Source: Pyrinomonadaceae bacterium
GTDB taxonomy: Bacteria > Acidobacteriota > Blastocatellia > Pyrinomonadales > Pyrinomonadaceae
Length of the DNA: 64,000 bases
Reading direction: 5' to 3'
Assembly (NCBI GenBank): GCA_028284415.1
Contig: JANQRU010000004.1
Location: 310,001 to 374,000 of the forward strand
Below the pieces are notes generated by a model, which had not been told where the DNA came from, searched no databases, and saw only the letters and a list, made by a program, of their open reading frames with translations. Positions 1-7,820 of this stretch are shown here, one piece after another. Numbering within the stretch: position 1 is the first letter of the stretch; each line of letters starts with the position of its first letter. Made by a program: the position numbers and the translations under genes.

Positions 1-724
1 TTTCTTCGGGAACTTCATTTTGTAGAATAATATTTCTGTCGTTTGCTTGAGCCGAAAGTGTAGCAAAAACCTCTCTTACCAAAACGAAGAGGTTCAATTT
101 TTTTACCTCGACTTTTACTTTGCCTGCTTCGATTGAAGAAAGCTCTGAAATATCATCTATTAGATGGTGCATCCGCTCGGCATTTTTTTGGATAACGCTC
201 AAAAACCGTCGGTTGTTTTTCTCATCATCAATCGCACCATCTTCCAGGGTTTCGACAAAAGCTAAGATAGACGTAAGTGGAGTTCTAAGCTCATGAGAAA
301 TGTTGGAAAGAAACTCTTGTCTTACTCTTTCAAGATGTTCGACCTGAGTTACATCGTAAAAAACACCTATTGCCTGCATTTTTTCATCTAGCTCAATTGG
401 AGTGACGCGAACGTCAAAAATACGTGTATTCGTATTTATAATTTCAATTCTGACCCGGGAAGAATTATTGGATTCAATGGCTTTACTAAAAGCTTGGTGT
501 AATGAAAGATCTCTGATGATTTCGCTCAGACGCTTCTGATTTAAACTTTCATTATTTCTGGCAAATGCTACATGGGCAGCTGAGTTGGAAGCAACTACGC
601 GCATATCTTCCCCAACAATCAAAATGCCTTCACGCATTGTTTCAAGGATATCTGAAAGATTTTGACCTGAAGATTCTTCCATGATTATATTAGATTTTGC
701 AAAAAAGGGACTTAGAAGACTCAT
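1..724 (-). CDS. PhoR-like PAS sensor histidine kinase (partial, runs off window start)
   Basis: The frame is open from the ATG at 724 to the window edge, giving about 241 residues of the N-terminal half of a sensor kinase. A PAS-like region (about residues 25-130, with VGEDMRVVASNSAA) is followed by a HisKA dimerisation helix. The phosphoacceptor motif is SHELRTPLTSIL, followed by HHLIDDISELSSIEAG. No membrane segment is visible before the PAS region, unlike many PhoR proteins, so this half looks cytoplasmic. The ATPase domain lies outside the window. It follows the response regulator by 49 bp on the same strand, so the two form a two-component pair. A second ATG at 682 (MEESSG) is an alternative start; neither has a clear ribosome-binding site. 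The PhoR assignment is inferred from the partner and architecture. Confidence 0.85.
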   Translation of the reverse strand, partial: MSLLSPFFAKSNIIMEESSGQNLSDILETMREGILIVGEDMRVVASNSAAHVAFARNNESLNQKRLSEIIRDLSLHQAFSKAIESNNSSRVRIEIINTNTRIFDVRVTPIELDEKMQAIGVFYDVTQVEHLERVRQEFLSNISHELRTPLTSILAFVETLEDGAIDDEKNNRRFLSVIQKNAERMHHLIDDISELSSIEAGKVKVEVKKLNLFVLVREVFATLSAQANDRNIILQNEVPEE

Positions 725-773
725 TTGGAGAAATTAGAGAGCTGAAAGTTAACAATTAGTATTTACATCGTTC

Positions 774-1460
774 TTACCTATTCCCAACGAATCGGTAGCC
801 AACACCAACAACTGTCTCAATACAGTTTCCGCACTCACCTAATTTTTGACGCAAACGGCGTATGTGAACATCAAGCGTTCTTGTATCACCAAAATAACTA
901 TATCCCCACACGTTATCAAGAAGATTTTGTCGCGTAGCAACTCTGCCGGAATTTTTGGTCAAGTAGGTAAGCAGTGCAAACTCTTTTCTGGTTAATTTTA
1001 TCTCATCTTCCTCGCAATAAACCCTCATATCGGTAAAATCAACTGAGAGTTTGTCATCTTCATATTTCTGGACAGTTTCGGAATCCACACGACGCAAAAC
1101 TGCTCTTATTCTTGCGACAACTTCTTTGATTGAAAAAGGTTTTGTAATATAATCATCCGCACCAATTTCGAGACCTCTTATCTTGTCTGTCTCAGACGCC
1201 TTAGCGGTTAACATTATCACAGGAATTTTCTTCGTTGTAGGTTCGCGGCGTAGCCTTCTGCAGAGCTCAATTCCGCTCATTCCGGGGAGCATTAAATCTA
1301 AAAGAATTAAAGAAGGGGGTCTGTTTTCATCTAAAGCAAGCCTTAAGCCTTTTTCACCAGATTCGGCAATCAGTGTTCTAAAGCCTTCTCTTTCAAAGTT
1401 ATACCTTAAGCTCTCAGCAATATCTGCTTCGTCTTCAACAATTAAAATGTACTGCCTCAT
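774..1460 (-). CDS. OmpR/PhoB-family response regulator
   Basis: This 228-residue protein is a typical OmpR-family regulator. The receiver domain (about 1-120) has the acidic pocket E9/D10, phosphoacceptor D55 (LLDLMLPG), T85 and K107 (KPF). The C-terminal winged-helix DNA-binding domain (about 130-228) has LTRKEFALL and ends in GVGYRF. It is transcribed just ahead of the PhoR-like kinase. PhoB is the best guess because the kinase is PhoR-like, because a phosphohistidine phosphatase and an exopolyphosphatase-like gene are next door, and because a direct repeat resembling a Pho box lies upstream (1589-1605). Other OmpR-type roles remain possible. Confidence 0.9.
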   Translation of the reverse strand: MRQYILIVEDEADIAESLRYNFEREGFRTLIAESGEKGLRLALDENRPPSLILLDLMLPGMSGIELCRRLRREPTTKKIPVIMLTAKASETDKIRGLEIGADDYITKPFSIKEVVARIRAVLRRVDSETVQKYEDDKLSVDFTDMRVYCEEDEIKLTRKEFALLTYLTKNSGRVATRQNLLDNVWGYSYFGDTRTLDVHIRRLRQKLGECGNCIETVVGVGYRFVGNR

Positions 1461-1588
1461 ATATGTTCGTTATTTGTTTGTTTTTAAGGGGTTTTTATAT
1501 TTTTATGTACGGAATTTAAAGTCTAAAAACTTTTATTAAAATAAGTAACAGAATATTTCGTAAATTTTAATTGTATATCACCAAAGCG

Positions 1589-1605
1589 TTAACAAAATGT
1601 TAACT
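1589..1605 (-). promoter_or_regulatory. Pho-box-like direct repeat upstream of the response regulator
   Basis: Two TTAAC-type hexamers, TTAACA and TTAACT on the plus strand, are separated by 5 bp. They lie about 130 bp upstream of the regulator start. Both strands read as TTAACA-N5-TTAAC(T/G), because each half contains the palindrome GTTAAC. The TTAACA-N5-TTAACA layout is the known Bacillus PhoP box. Assignment to this regulator is inference. Confidence 0.35.
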
Positions 1606-1625
1606 TTCTCAAAGTTTCCATGATT

Positions 1626-2132
1626 TCAATCTTTGTTGAGAAGCTTCATTTGTTCCTTTGGACGAAAAACTCCTCTCAAGTTTCCGTTGTCAGCAGAAAT
1701 ATCTTTCCATCCTTGAATATTTAAATCTATTACTGCTAAAGCCGCTGTCGGTATTCTTTGATATTCTCCACCCAAAATTCCCACCAAATTCTCAAATCCG
1801 GGATTATGCCCAACAATCATCGCTGTCTTAAATTCATCTTTTATTTCGCTAACCACATAAAACAAACTTTGTGATCCCGCTTCATAAATTCTTTGATCAA
1901 ATTTAACTTCCGCATCGAAACCAGCCGCTTCTTTAATTAGAAAAGCCGTCTGTTTTGCTCGCTCCGCAGGTGAACTGACAATCAAATCGGGAATAAAATC
2001 TTTTTTATTCATGAATTCCCCCATAAAAGGAGCAGCTTTTTTTCCTCTTTTGTTCAAAGGTCTTTCAAAATCGGAAAGTTCGGGATACTCCCAACTGGAT
2101 TTTGCATGTCGTAACACGAAAAGTGTTTTCAT
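1626..2132 (-). CDS. sixA: SixA-like phosphohistidine phosphatase (histidine phosphatase superfamily)
   Basis: This 168-residue protein belongs to the histidine phosphatase superfamily. The catalytic RHA motif is at R8-H9 (LRHAKSSW), and the second conserved histidine is H109 in VGHNPG. Family members remove phosphate from phosphohistidine on signalling proteins such as HPt domains of hybrid kinases. The ATG at 2132 was chosen over one at 2153 because GGGAGG sits 8 bp upstream and the protein then begins at the usual MKTLFVLRHA. It lies 33 bp after the CBS-domain gene and probably shares its transcript. The exact substrate cannot be read from sequence. Confidence 0.88.
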   Translation of the reverse strand: MKTLFVLRHAKSSWEYPELSDFERPLNKRGKKAAPFMGEFMNKKDFIPDLIVSSPAERAKQTAFLIKEAAGFDAEVKFDQRIYEAGSQSLFYVVSEIKDEFKTAMIVGHNPGFENLVGILGGEYQRIPTAALAVIDLNIQGWKDISADNGNLRGVFRPKEQMKLLNKD

Positions 2133-2165
2133 ATTGATTTCCTCCCAAAGCAATGTACCCTGATT

Positions 2166-2627
2166 CTATCCTTGCACGGCTTTCAAAACAATTGGATGTG
2201 GTTTGCTTATAGCTTCAAGCGTTTTGAAAACCCTCTTTCGCAAGGATTTCTTTTTTCGGGCAAATAATAAAATGTCTGCGATTGAAATAATTCCAACCAA
2301 TTTGCCATTCTTGTTGGTAACAGGAAGCCTTTTTATCTGTTTTTTACGCATCTTTTTCAATACGCTTTTAATGTTGTCTTTTTCAGAACAAGTAACAATC
2401 TTTCCATTAATAACCTCTTTAACTAAGATTTCTGCCGGCGGTTTGTTTTGGAGAAAAGCTGAAACCGTAACGTCTCTATCTGTAATCATCCCGACAACTT
2501 TTTGTTTTTCGTCAACCACGGGCACGACTCCACAGTCTTTCTGCCACATAATCTCAACTGCTTTTGCCAAATTTTCATCTGTTTGGCAAAACCCTACTGA
2601 CTTTGTCATTATTTTATTTACTTTCAT
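2166..2627 (-). CDS. Tandem CBS domain protein
   Basis: This 153-residue protein is essentially two CBS motifs (about residues 7-60 and 72-127). They include the typical ends GMITDRDVTV and GIISIADIL. A basic tail follows (ARKKKSLRKRVF). Tandem CBS modules bind adenine nucleotides and act as energy or redox sensors, or as regulatory partners of other proteins. It is divergent from the ppx-like gene and just upstream of sixA. No catalytic domain is fused to it, so the partner is unknown. Confidence 0.85.
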   Translation of the reverse strand: MKVNKIMTKSVGFCQTDENLAKAVEIMWQKDCGVVPVVDEKQKVVGMITDRDVTVSAFLQNKPPAEILVKEVINGKIVTCSEKDNIKSVLKKMRKKQIKRLPVTNKNGKLVGIISIADILLFARKKKSLRKRVFKTLEAISKPHPIVLKAVQG

Positions 2628-2710
2628 ATCTATTAAAAATATCTATTAATACAAATTATCTATTTATCTGACTTAAAATTTTTAAGTTTAAATTTTACTA
2701 TAACAAAAAG

Positions 2711-4285
2711 ATGAACACACAAAGAATAGCCGCTATCGATATTGGTTCTAACTCTCTGAAACTGGCTGTCATTGAAGCCGCTGCAAGTGATTCTTTTACA
2801 ATCGTTTCGCAGGATCGTGAAAGAGTCCGACTCGGGCATGATACCCTTCGCAAAAAATATCTATCCGATGAAGCGATACAACTTTCAATAGATGCTATCG
2901 GTAGATTTGCGTCAATTGCCGCTAATCGTGAAGCCGATACGATTATTGCTGTTGCTACAGCGTCTGTCCGTGAAGCTAAAAATGCAAACCAATTTGTTGA
3001 AGAAGTCGAAAAACATACGGGTGTTCACGTTCAGATTCTGCCTTCGCTTGAAGAAGCACGACTAATCGGTATTGCAACTGCTCAATACTTTGGCAAAGAA
3101 GATTCGACTCTTTTGAACATAGACATAGGTGGCGGTTCGACTGAGATTTCTTTGATGGAAAATGGTGAGCCTGAAAAGCTTTTTTCTATGAAACTCGGGG
3201 CAGTCGGATTAACTGAGAAGTTTCTTTTCGACAATCCTCCAAGCAAAAAAGAAATTAGAAAATTAAAAAATGAAATTCAGTTTGCTCTGGCTCAACCCAA
3301 AAGAAAAATTAAAGATGATAAATGGCAATTAACCAGCGGGACTTCAGGAACAATTTTGAGTATTGCCTCTCTGCTAAATTTTCAATCGGCAAATGATCTA
3401 ACTGAAAAACCGACAATTCGCATAGAGCGGCTCAAAGCATTAAACAAGCTTTTAGCGAAGATGACTTTGGAACAGCGAACCAATATTCCTGTTATCAATG
3501 AAAGAAGAGCAGAAGTAATTATTGCTGGTGGACATATTCTCGAAGGTGTTATGGAAACCCTAGGCATTGATTCGCTTGAACCTTGTGAATACGCTCTGCG
3601 TGAGGGTGTGATTATTGATTATTTGCAGAAAACAGAAACAGAATCTCTGCCGCCTGTTCCCGATGTTGAAGACATAAAGCTCCGCGATGTATTTGCCGTT
3701 GGCAGGCGTTTTGGCTACGAAGAAGGGCATGCTCTTCAAGTTGCTACAATGGCAGAAAAGATTTTTGATCGTCTAATGCCGATTTATGATTTAAAACGTC
3801 ATGACAGAACACTGCTTTCCGCCGCCGCCCTTCTACACGATGTCGGCTACCACATCTCACATGAAGCACACCATAAGCATTCTTTGTATCTGATAAAACA
3901 TTCAAAGTTGACAGGTTTTAACGAATCCGAAAAGTCAATCATTGCAAACATCGCACGCTATCATCGTAAAGCTTTACCTAAAGAATCACACACGGAATTT
4001 ACATCTCTCAGCGATGAAGAACAAAAAACTGTTCAACAACTAAGTTCAATCCTAAGACTTGCCGATGGTTTAGATAGAGGCTACGAAGGTCGTGTTGAAG
4101 ATATAAAATTTGAAAAAGACAATGATAAAGTAACCCTCACACTCATCAGCAACAAAGATTGTGCACACGAAATTTACGCAATAAAAATGAAAAAAGAATC
4201 GTTTGAAAAAACTTTCGATTGTAAATTGATAGTTAAACAAACTTTTCAAAAAGATAAACCTAAAAAAGTTGGAATATTGGGTTAG
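2711..4285 (+). CDS. ppx: Ppx/GppA family phosphatase with C-terminal HD domain
   Basis: This 524-residue protein has an N-terminal Ppx/GppA fold of the actin-like ATPase superfamily. The phosphate-binding loops are IDIGSNSLKL near residue 9 and IDIGGGSTEIS near residue 137. The C-terminal half carries an HD-type metal-binding domain, with LLHDVGYH near residue 375 and ARYHRKALP further on. The family hydrolyses polyphosphate (Ppx) or the 5' phosphate of pppGpp (GppA), and sequence alone does not separate the two. The length and HD domain match bacterial Ppx. It starts on the other strand from the CBS/sixA genes and is followed after 6 bp by an exported protein of unknown role. Confidence 0.9.
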   Translation: MNTQRIAAIDIGSNSLKLAVIEAAASDSFTIVSQDRERVRLGHDTLRKKYLSDEAIQLSIDAIGRFASIAANREADTIIAVATASVREAKNANQFVEEVEKHTGVHVQILPSLEEARLIGIATAQYFGKEDSTLLNIDIGGGSTEISLMENGEPEKLFSMKLGAVGLTEKFLFDNPPSKKEIRKLKNEIQFALAQPKRKIKDDKWQLTSGTSGTILSIASLLNFQSANDLTEKPTIRIERLKALNKLLAKMTLEQRTNIPVINERRAEVIIAGGHILEGVMETLGIDSLEPCEYALREGVIIDYLQKTETESLPPVPDVEDIKLRDVFAVGRRFGYEEGHALQVATMAEKIFDRLMPIYDLKRHDRTLLSAAALLHDVGYHISHEAHHKHSLYLIKHSKLTGFNESEKSIIANIARYHRKALPKESHTEFTSLSDEEQKTVQQLSSILRLADGLDRGYEGRVEDIKFEKDNDKVTLTLISNKDCAHEIYAIKMKKESFEKTFDCKLIVKQTFQKDKPKKVGILG

Positions 4286-4291
4286 ATAACC

Positions 4292-5251
4292 ATGGAAAAA
4301 TTAATCAGGGCATCTATCAAAATATCAGTTATTGTCTTATTAACTGTTGTTTTGAACTTTCACGTTTTAGGTCAAACGGAAAGTACAGCAAAAACTTTCC
4401 CACCAGAAGACTACGAATACTATATTGGAAATAAAGTTTATTATGCTTTATCGAAAGGCTGTTCAATGCTGCTCGGGAAAATAACCGATATAGAGAATTC
4501 TGAGATTACAATTTCTATTGAGGAGAAATATTCAAAAAATAAATTACCAAATATTATAAAGGTTAAATACAAATCTCCAAATTTGGCAATAGCTTTTAGA
4601 AAGTTGCATCAGTCTCCTTGGAGGTTGGTTGATGTAAAACTTGGAAACAAACTTATTCTCTCTAATTGTAATTCTCCAAATAATAACCAAAGATCACGAA
4701 ATTTGTTTGTTAGCTCTGACACAAAACTTTTTCCGTCAATAAAAAAAGCCACTCTTCATTACATGAAGTTCAAAGAGAATCCAGCGATAATCTTAGATAG
4801 TCTAGATCAGATAAATTCCATTAAAGATAAAGTGTTTTTTGGTTATTTATCCTCTTTTATTTCCAGAGGAGGTGCGATAAGATATCCTGATTTTACTGTA
4901 TTGAGTCTTAGTGAACTACTAAAAAATAAAAACGTTCCTGATTCTGCAATGTCTATGTTAAGGATGCAGTTGTCAGGATTGATAACTGAAAATTTTGTTT
5001 TCCCAATAACTGACGAAACACGTAAAAAATCATTAATTACTTTATTTACTTTGGGCAGTAGTGAAAGTCAGAGGGCTAAACAAGCAGTCATAATACTTAC
5101 AAAAATACCAAACACGGAAAGAGTTGATTTAAGTATATATTCAAATCAATTTAATAAAATGAACCTTATAAAAAATCTTCACAGCGTGCCGAGCAACCTA
5201 CTGAGTAATGCAGAAAAAAACAAATTTTTGTTAGTATTAGCAGGTCAATAA
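4292..5251 (+). CDS. Exported protein of unknown function
   Basis: I do not recognise a family for this 319-residue protein. A signal peptide is clear: positively charged MEKLIRASIK, a hydrophobic core to about residue 24, and a likely cleavage after VLG-Q. The mature part begins with an acidic/aromatic stretch (PPEDYEYYIG) and then a beta-rich segment to about residue 120. The rest is helical with leucine-rich repeats of the kind seen in HEAT-like folds. It follows the ppx-like gene by 6 bp, so the two are probably co-transcribed. Base composition is more AT-rich than the neighbours. Confidence 0.7.
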   Translation: MEKLIRASIKISVIVLLTVVLNFHVLGQTESTAKTFPPEDYEYYIGNKVYYALSKGCSMLLGKITDIENSEITISIEEKYSKNKLPNIIKVKYKSPNLAIAFRKLHQSPWRLVDVKLGNKLILSNCNSPNNNQRSRNLFVSSDTKLFPSIKKATLHYMKFKENPAIILDSLDQINSIKDKVFFGYLSSFISRGGAIRYPDFTVLSLSELLKNKNVPDSAMSMLRMQLSGLITENFVFPITDETRKKSLITLFTLGSSESQRAKQAVIILTKIPNTERVDLSIYSNQFNKMNLIKNLHSVPSNLLSNAEKNKFLLVLAGQ

Positions 5252-5313
5252 GAAAGCCCTACAAAGTCAGAAGTTAAAATGAACTAGTCCTTGTAGATTA
5301 ACTTCATAAGGTT

Positions 5314-5334
5314 AGAAAGTCTTACTTACTTTCT
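5314..5334. terminator. Weak hairpin between convergent genes
   Basis: A 7-bp stem (5314-5320 pairing with 5328-5334) with a 7-base loop lies between the ends of the convergent genes at 5251 and 5339, followed on the plus strand by T-rich sequence. It could end transcription from either side, but the stem is AT-rich and weak. Confidence 0.3.
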
Positions 5335-5338
5335 TTCC

Positions 5339-7684
5339 TTATTCTGCCATTTTTCTTTCACGATCTACATCTATTTCAGGATTTTCTTTAGCAAACTGTT
5401 CGGCTGGTTTTGTGTCTATCTGTCCGCGTAATGCTCTTGAGCCGACGTTTGGTTTAAAACTTCCGTTTAGATCATATAACCGGCGATACTGGGCTGAATT
5501 TCTGATAACACCCTTAACATAGCCTCTTGTTTCGCGGAAAGGAATTGCCTCGACGAATTCATCCATTTGGAGAGGAAGTCGATTTCGCCAACGAACGACT
5601 CTGGCAGGACCTGCATTGTAAGCAACAGACATGTATTCGATACGCCCATATTTGGTTAAATTTTCACGCATATACGCCGTACCTAATTCGATATTCAGAC
5701 GCGGATTAGATCGTAATGTATATGACGTGATGCTACGTGAATTTGTACTACTGTATTTACGAGCCATGATTCGTGCGGTCGGCACTAACAGTTGCATAAG
5801 ACCGTAAGCTCTTGCAGACGAAGCAGCTTCGGGATTGAAGACGGATTCTTGACGTATCAAACCTGCTACTTGATATGGATCAAGACTTCGTTTATTTGCA
5901 AAAAACCTAATGTCATTCCAATGAATCAAAGGATAGAAAATGTCCCATTCTTCAGGTCCCATCTCTTCAGGAAACATTTGTGAGTAATCAGGATAACTTT
6001 TTCTCAAAGCGAGAAAAGCGAGCACATTTTCATTTCTTTTACGATGATATTTGGCTAAAGCAAGATTTATTTTCGGTGAATTGTCGGCTGTCTTTTTGGC
6101 TTCTTTTAGCTCTTCCATCGCCCAATCAAATAAACCGATCGTGCTTAATTCTTCACTCTTTTCAGCTCTTTCGAGTTCTTTGGCAGTTGCTGTTTCTGCT
6201 GCAACTGTGACGATTTTCAAATTTGCAACTGCTTTTGAAACAAGCGAATTTGCAGGAAAACGTGGTGGCGTCTGACATTTTCCCCGTCGTCTTAATTGCA
6301 TCAATCTATCCAAAGCCAAATAGCCATACCAATTAGAGCCATAACGATAAACCGTTCCATCATACAAAGCACAAGCTGCATCTATTTTGCCTGCTTTCTC
6401 AGAATCTCTCGCCGCCCAATAGCCAGTCTGTCCGCGAAAAGATGTATCTCTATCAACGTAGCGTGCGAGATGCTCCGTAAGCATTTTCGATGAAAGCTGA
6501 TAATTTTTTAATTCGTGTTGTCGCCAAGCCAAACTAAACTGAGCTTTAGCAACCTCAATAGCTTCAGGGTAACTCCTTAAAGCAGATTGTAAAAAGAAAT
6601 TTTCGTCTAATTTACGCCGCTGTTTCCCTGCCTCTTCTCCAACTGCAACCATTGCCCGTGGTGTCCATTCACTACGGGGGAATCTCTGACGCATATCATT
6701 TATGGTGTTGCGTACATCATTCCAAAGTCTTGCTTTTGCATAACCAAGAGCTAGCTGATAGAAACCTTTTTGTTTCTCTATTGCTGAGGTTGGGATCGCA
6801 CTAAACGCCGCATTTGCTGAAGGCATCTGACGAGACTTTGCATGAGAGGTTAGACGTTTGTATTGAATTTCAGGCGTAACATTTCGGAAAAATTTGCTGA
6901 CATATTCATCAAAAGATTTTGCCGCTTCTTTGTATTGATTTTTCTTGTACAGATCATTTGCCCGAGCGAGAAGTTCTTCAGCATTTCGCGGATTTATTTC
7001 TTCATCAACTTCAGCTAGGACTGATTCAGCTTCACGGCTTGCTTTTGTCCCCGCACCATAAAAATAAACTTTTCTGTAATATTCAATTGCCTTTAGCTGA
7101 TTGCCTGACTTTTCGTAGGATTTTCCTGTTAAAAGAAGTGCATCGGGATCATTATTGGCATTTAGCTGACTAAGAACATTCGGTACTTGAGAAGCTTGTC
7201 CGTTTTCGTAAAGACTAAGTGCCCACATAAGTTTGGCTTCTCGCACACGCATCGAAGTTGGATACTTTTGGACTAATTCCGCAAACACTCTCTGTGCCGC
7301 TGGCTGATTATTTGCTTTTTGAAAAGCCTTTCCGCGTAGCCATAAAGCATAATCAGCAAGTTCTGTTTTCTGTGCGAAAATGTCTGAATTAAGCATCTGT
7401 GCGGCACCGTTCGGATCACCATTTTCAAGTTTTATTCTCGCTCGTAAGAGTTTTGCTAATGCTCCTGTTTTAGTACCGGCATAACGCCTTTCAATATTTG
7501 CAACAACCGATTCGGCAGGCAGTTTTCCATCTTTGGTCATATTCCTTAAAAGCTTAAGTGTTGCATCCTGAGTAGGCGGCTGTGCATTACAACTGATCGT
7601 AAATGGAATTGAAAATCCCAATACAATAAGTAATAAACCAAACAACTTTTTGTATTTCACGTGGAAATTCTTGAAAACAAACAT
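5339..7684 (-). CDS. slt: Soluble lytic murein transglycosylase with TPR region
   Basis: This 781-residue exported protein has an N-terminal signal region with hydrophobic core LFGLLLIVLGFSIPF and a cysteine (ISC-NAQ) that might be lipidated, although the lipobox is not classical. Residues about 60-560 are alpha-superhelical TPR-like repeats. Residues about 600-730 are a lysozyme-like SLT domain, with catalytic Glu in LIRQESVFNP (near 610) and downstream AYGLMQL, NIELGTAYM and AYNAGPARV. This is the Slt70 arrangement. The enzyme cleaves peptidoglycan between MurNAc and GlcNAc to give 1,6-anhydro ends in the periplasm. It is divergent from the VWFA gene. Confidence 0.93.
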   Translation of the reverse strand: MFVFKNFHVKYKKLFGLLLIVLGFSIPFTISCNAQPPTQDATLKLLRNMTKDGKLPAESVVANIERRYAGTKTGALAKLLRARIKLENGDPNGAAQMLNSDIFAQKTELADYALWLRGKAFQKANNQPAAQRVFAELVQKYPTSMRVREAKLMWALSLYENGQASQVPNVLSQLNANNDPDALLLTGKSYEKSGNQLKAIEYYRKVYFYGAGTKASREAESVLAEVDEEINPRNAEELLARANDLYKKNQYKEAAKSFDEYVSKFFRNVTPEIQYKRLTSHAKSRQMPSANAAFSAIPTSAIEKQKGFYQLALGYAKARLWNDVRNTINDMRQRFPRSEWTPRAMVAVGEEAGKQRRKLDENFFLQSALRSYPEAIEVAKAQFSLAWRQHELKNYQLSSKMLTEHLARYVDRDTSFRGQTGYWAARDSEKAGKIDAACALYDGTVYRYGSNWYGYLALDRLMQLRRRGKCQTPPRFPANSLVSKAVANLKIVTVAAETATAKELERAEKSEELSTIGLFDWAMEELKEAKKTADNSPKINLALAKYHRKRNENVLAFLALRKSYPDYSQMFPEEMGPEEWDIFYPLIHWNDIRFFANKRSLDPYQVAGLIRQESVFNPEAASSARAYGLMQLLVPTARIMARKYSSTNSRSITSYTLRSNPRLNIELGTAYMRENLTKYGRIEYMSVAYNAGPARVVRWRNRLPLQMDEFVEAIPFRETRGYVKGVIRNSAQYRRLYDLNGSFKPNVGSRALRGQIDTKPAEQFAKENPEIDVDRERKMAE

Positions 7685-7820
7685 CTTAACTATTTCTCCA
7701 TTTTTTTGATGCGAAATTATTCAGGTGATTTGTCTAGGACTTTAAAGAGAAAACCGATTTCAAACTTCAAACGTCTATATTATAAGATATAAGTAATTTA
7801 TTCAGATTTTGAGGGCTATA

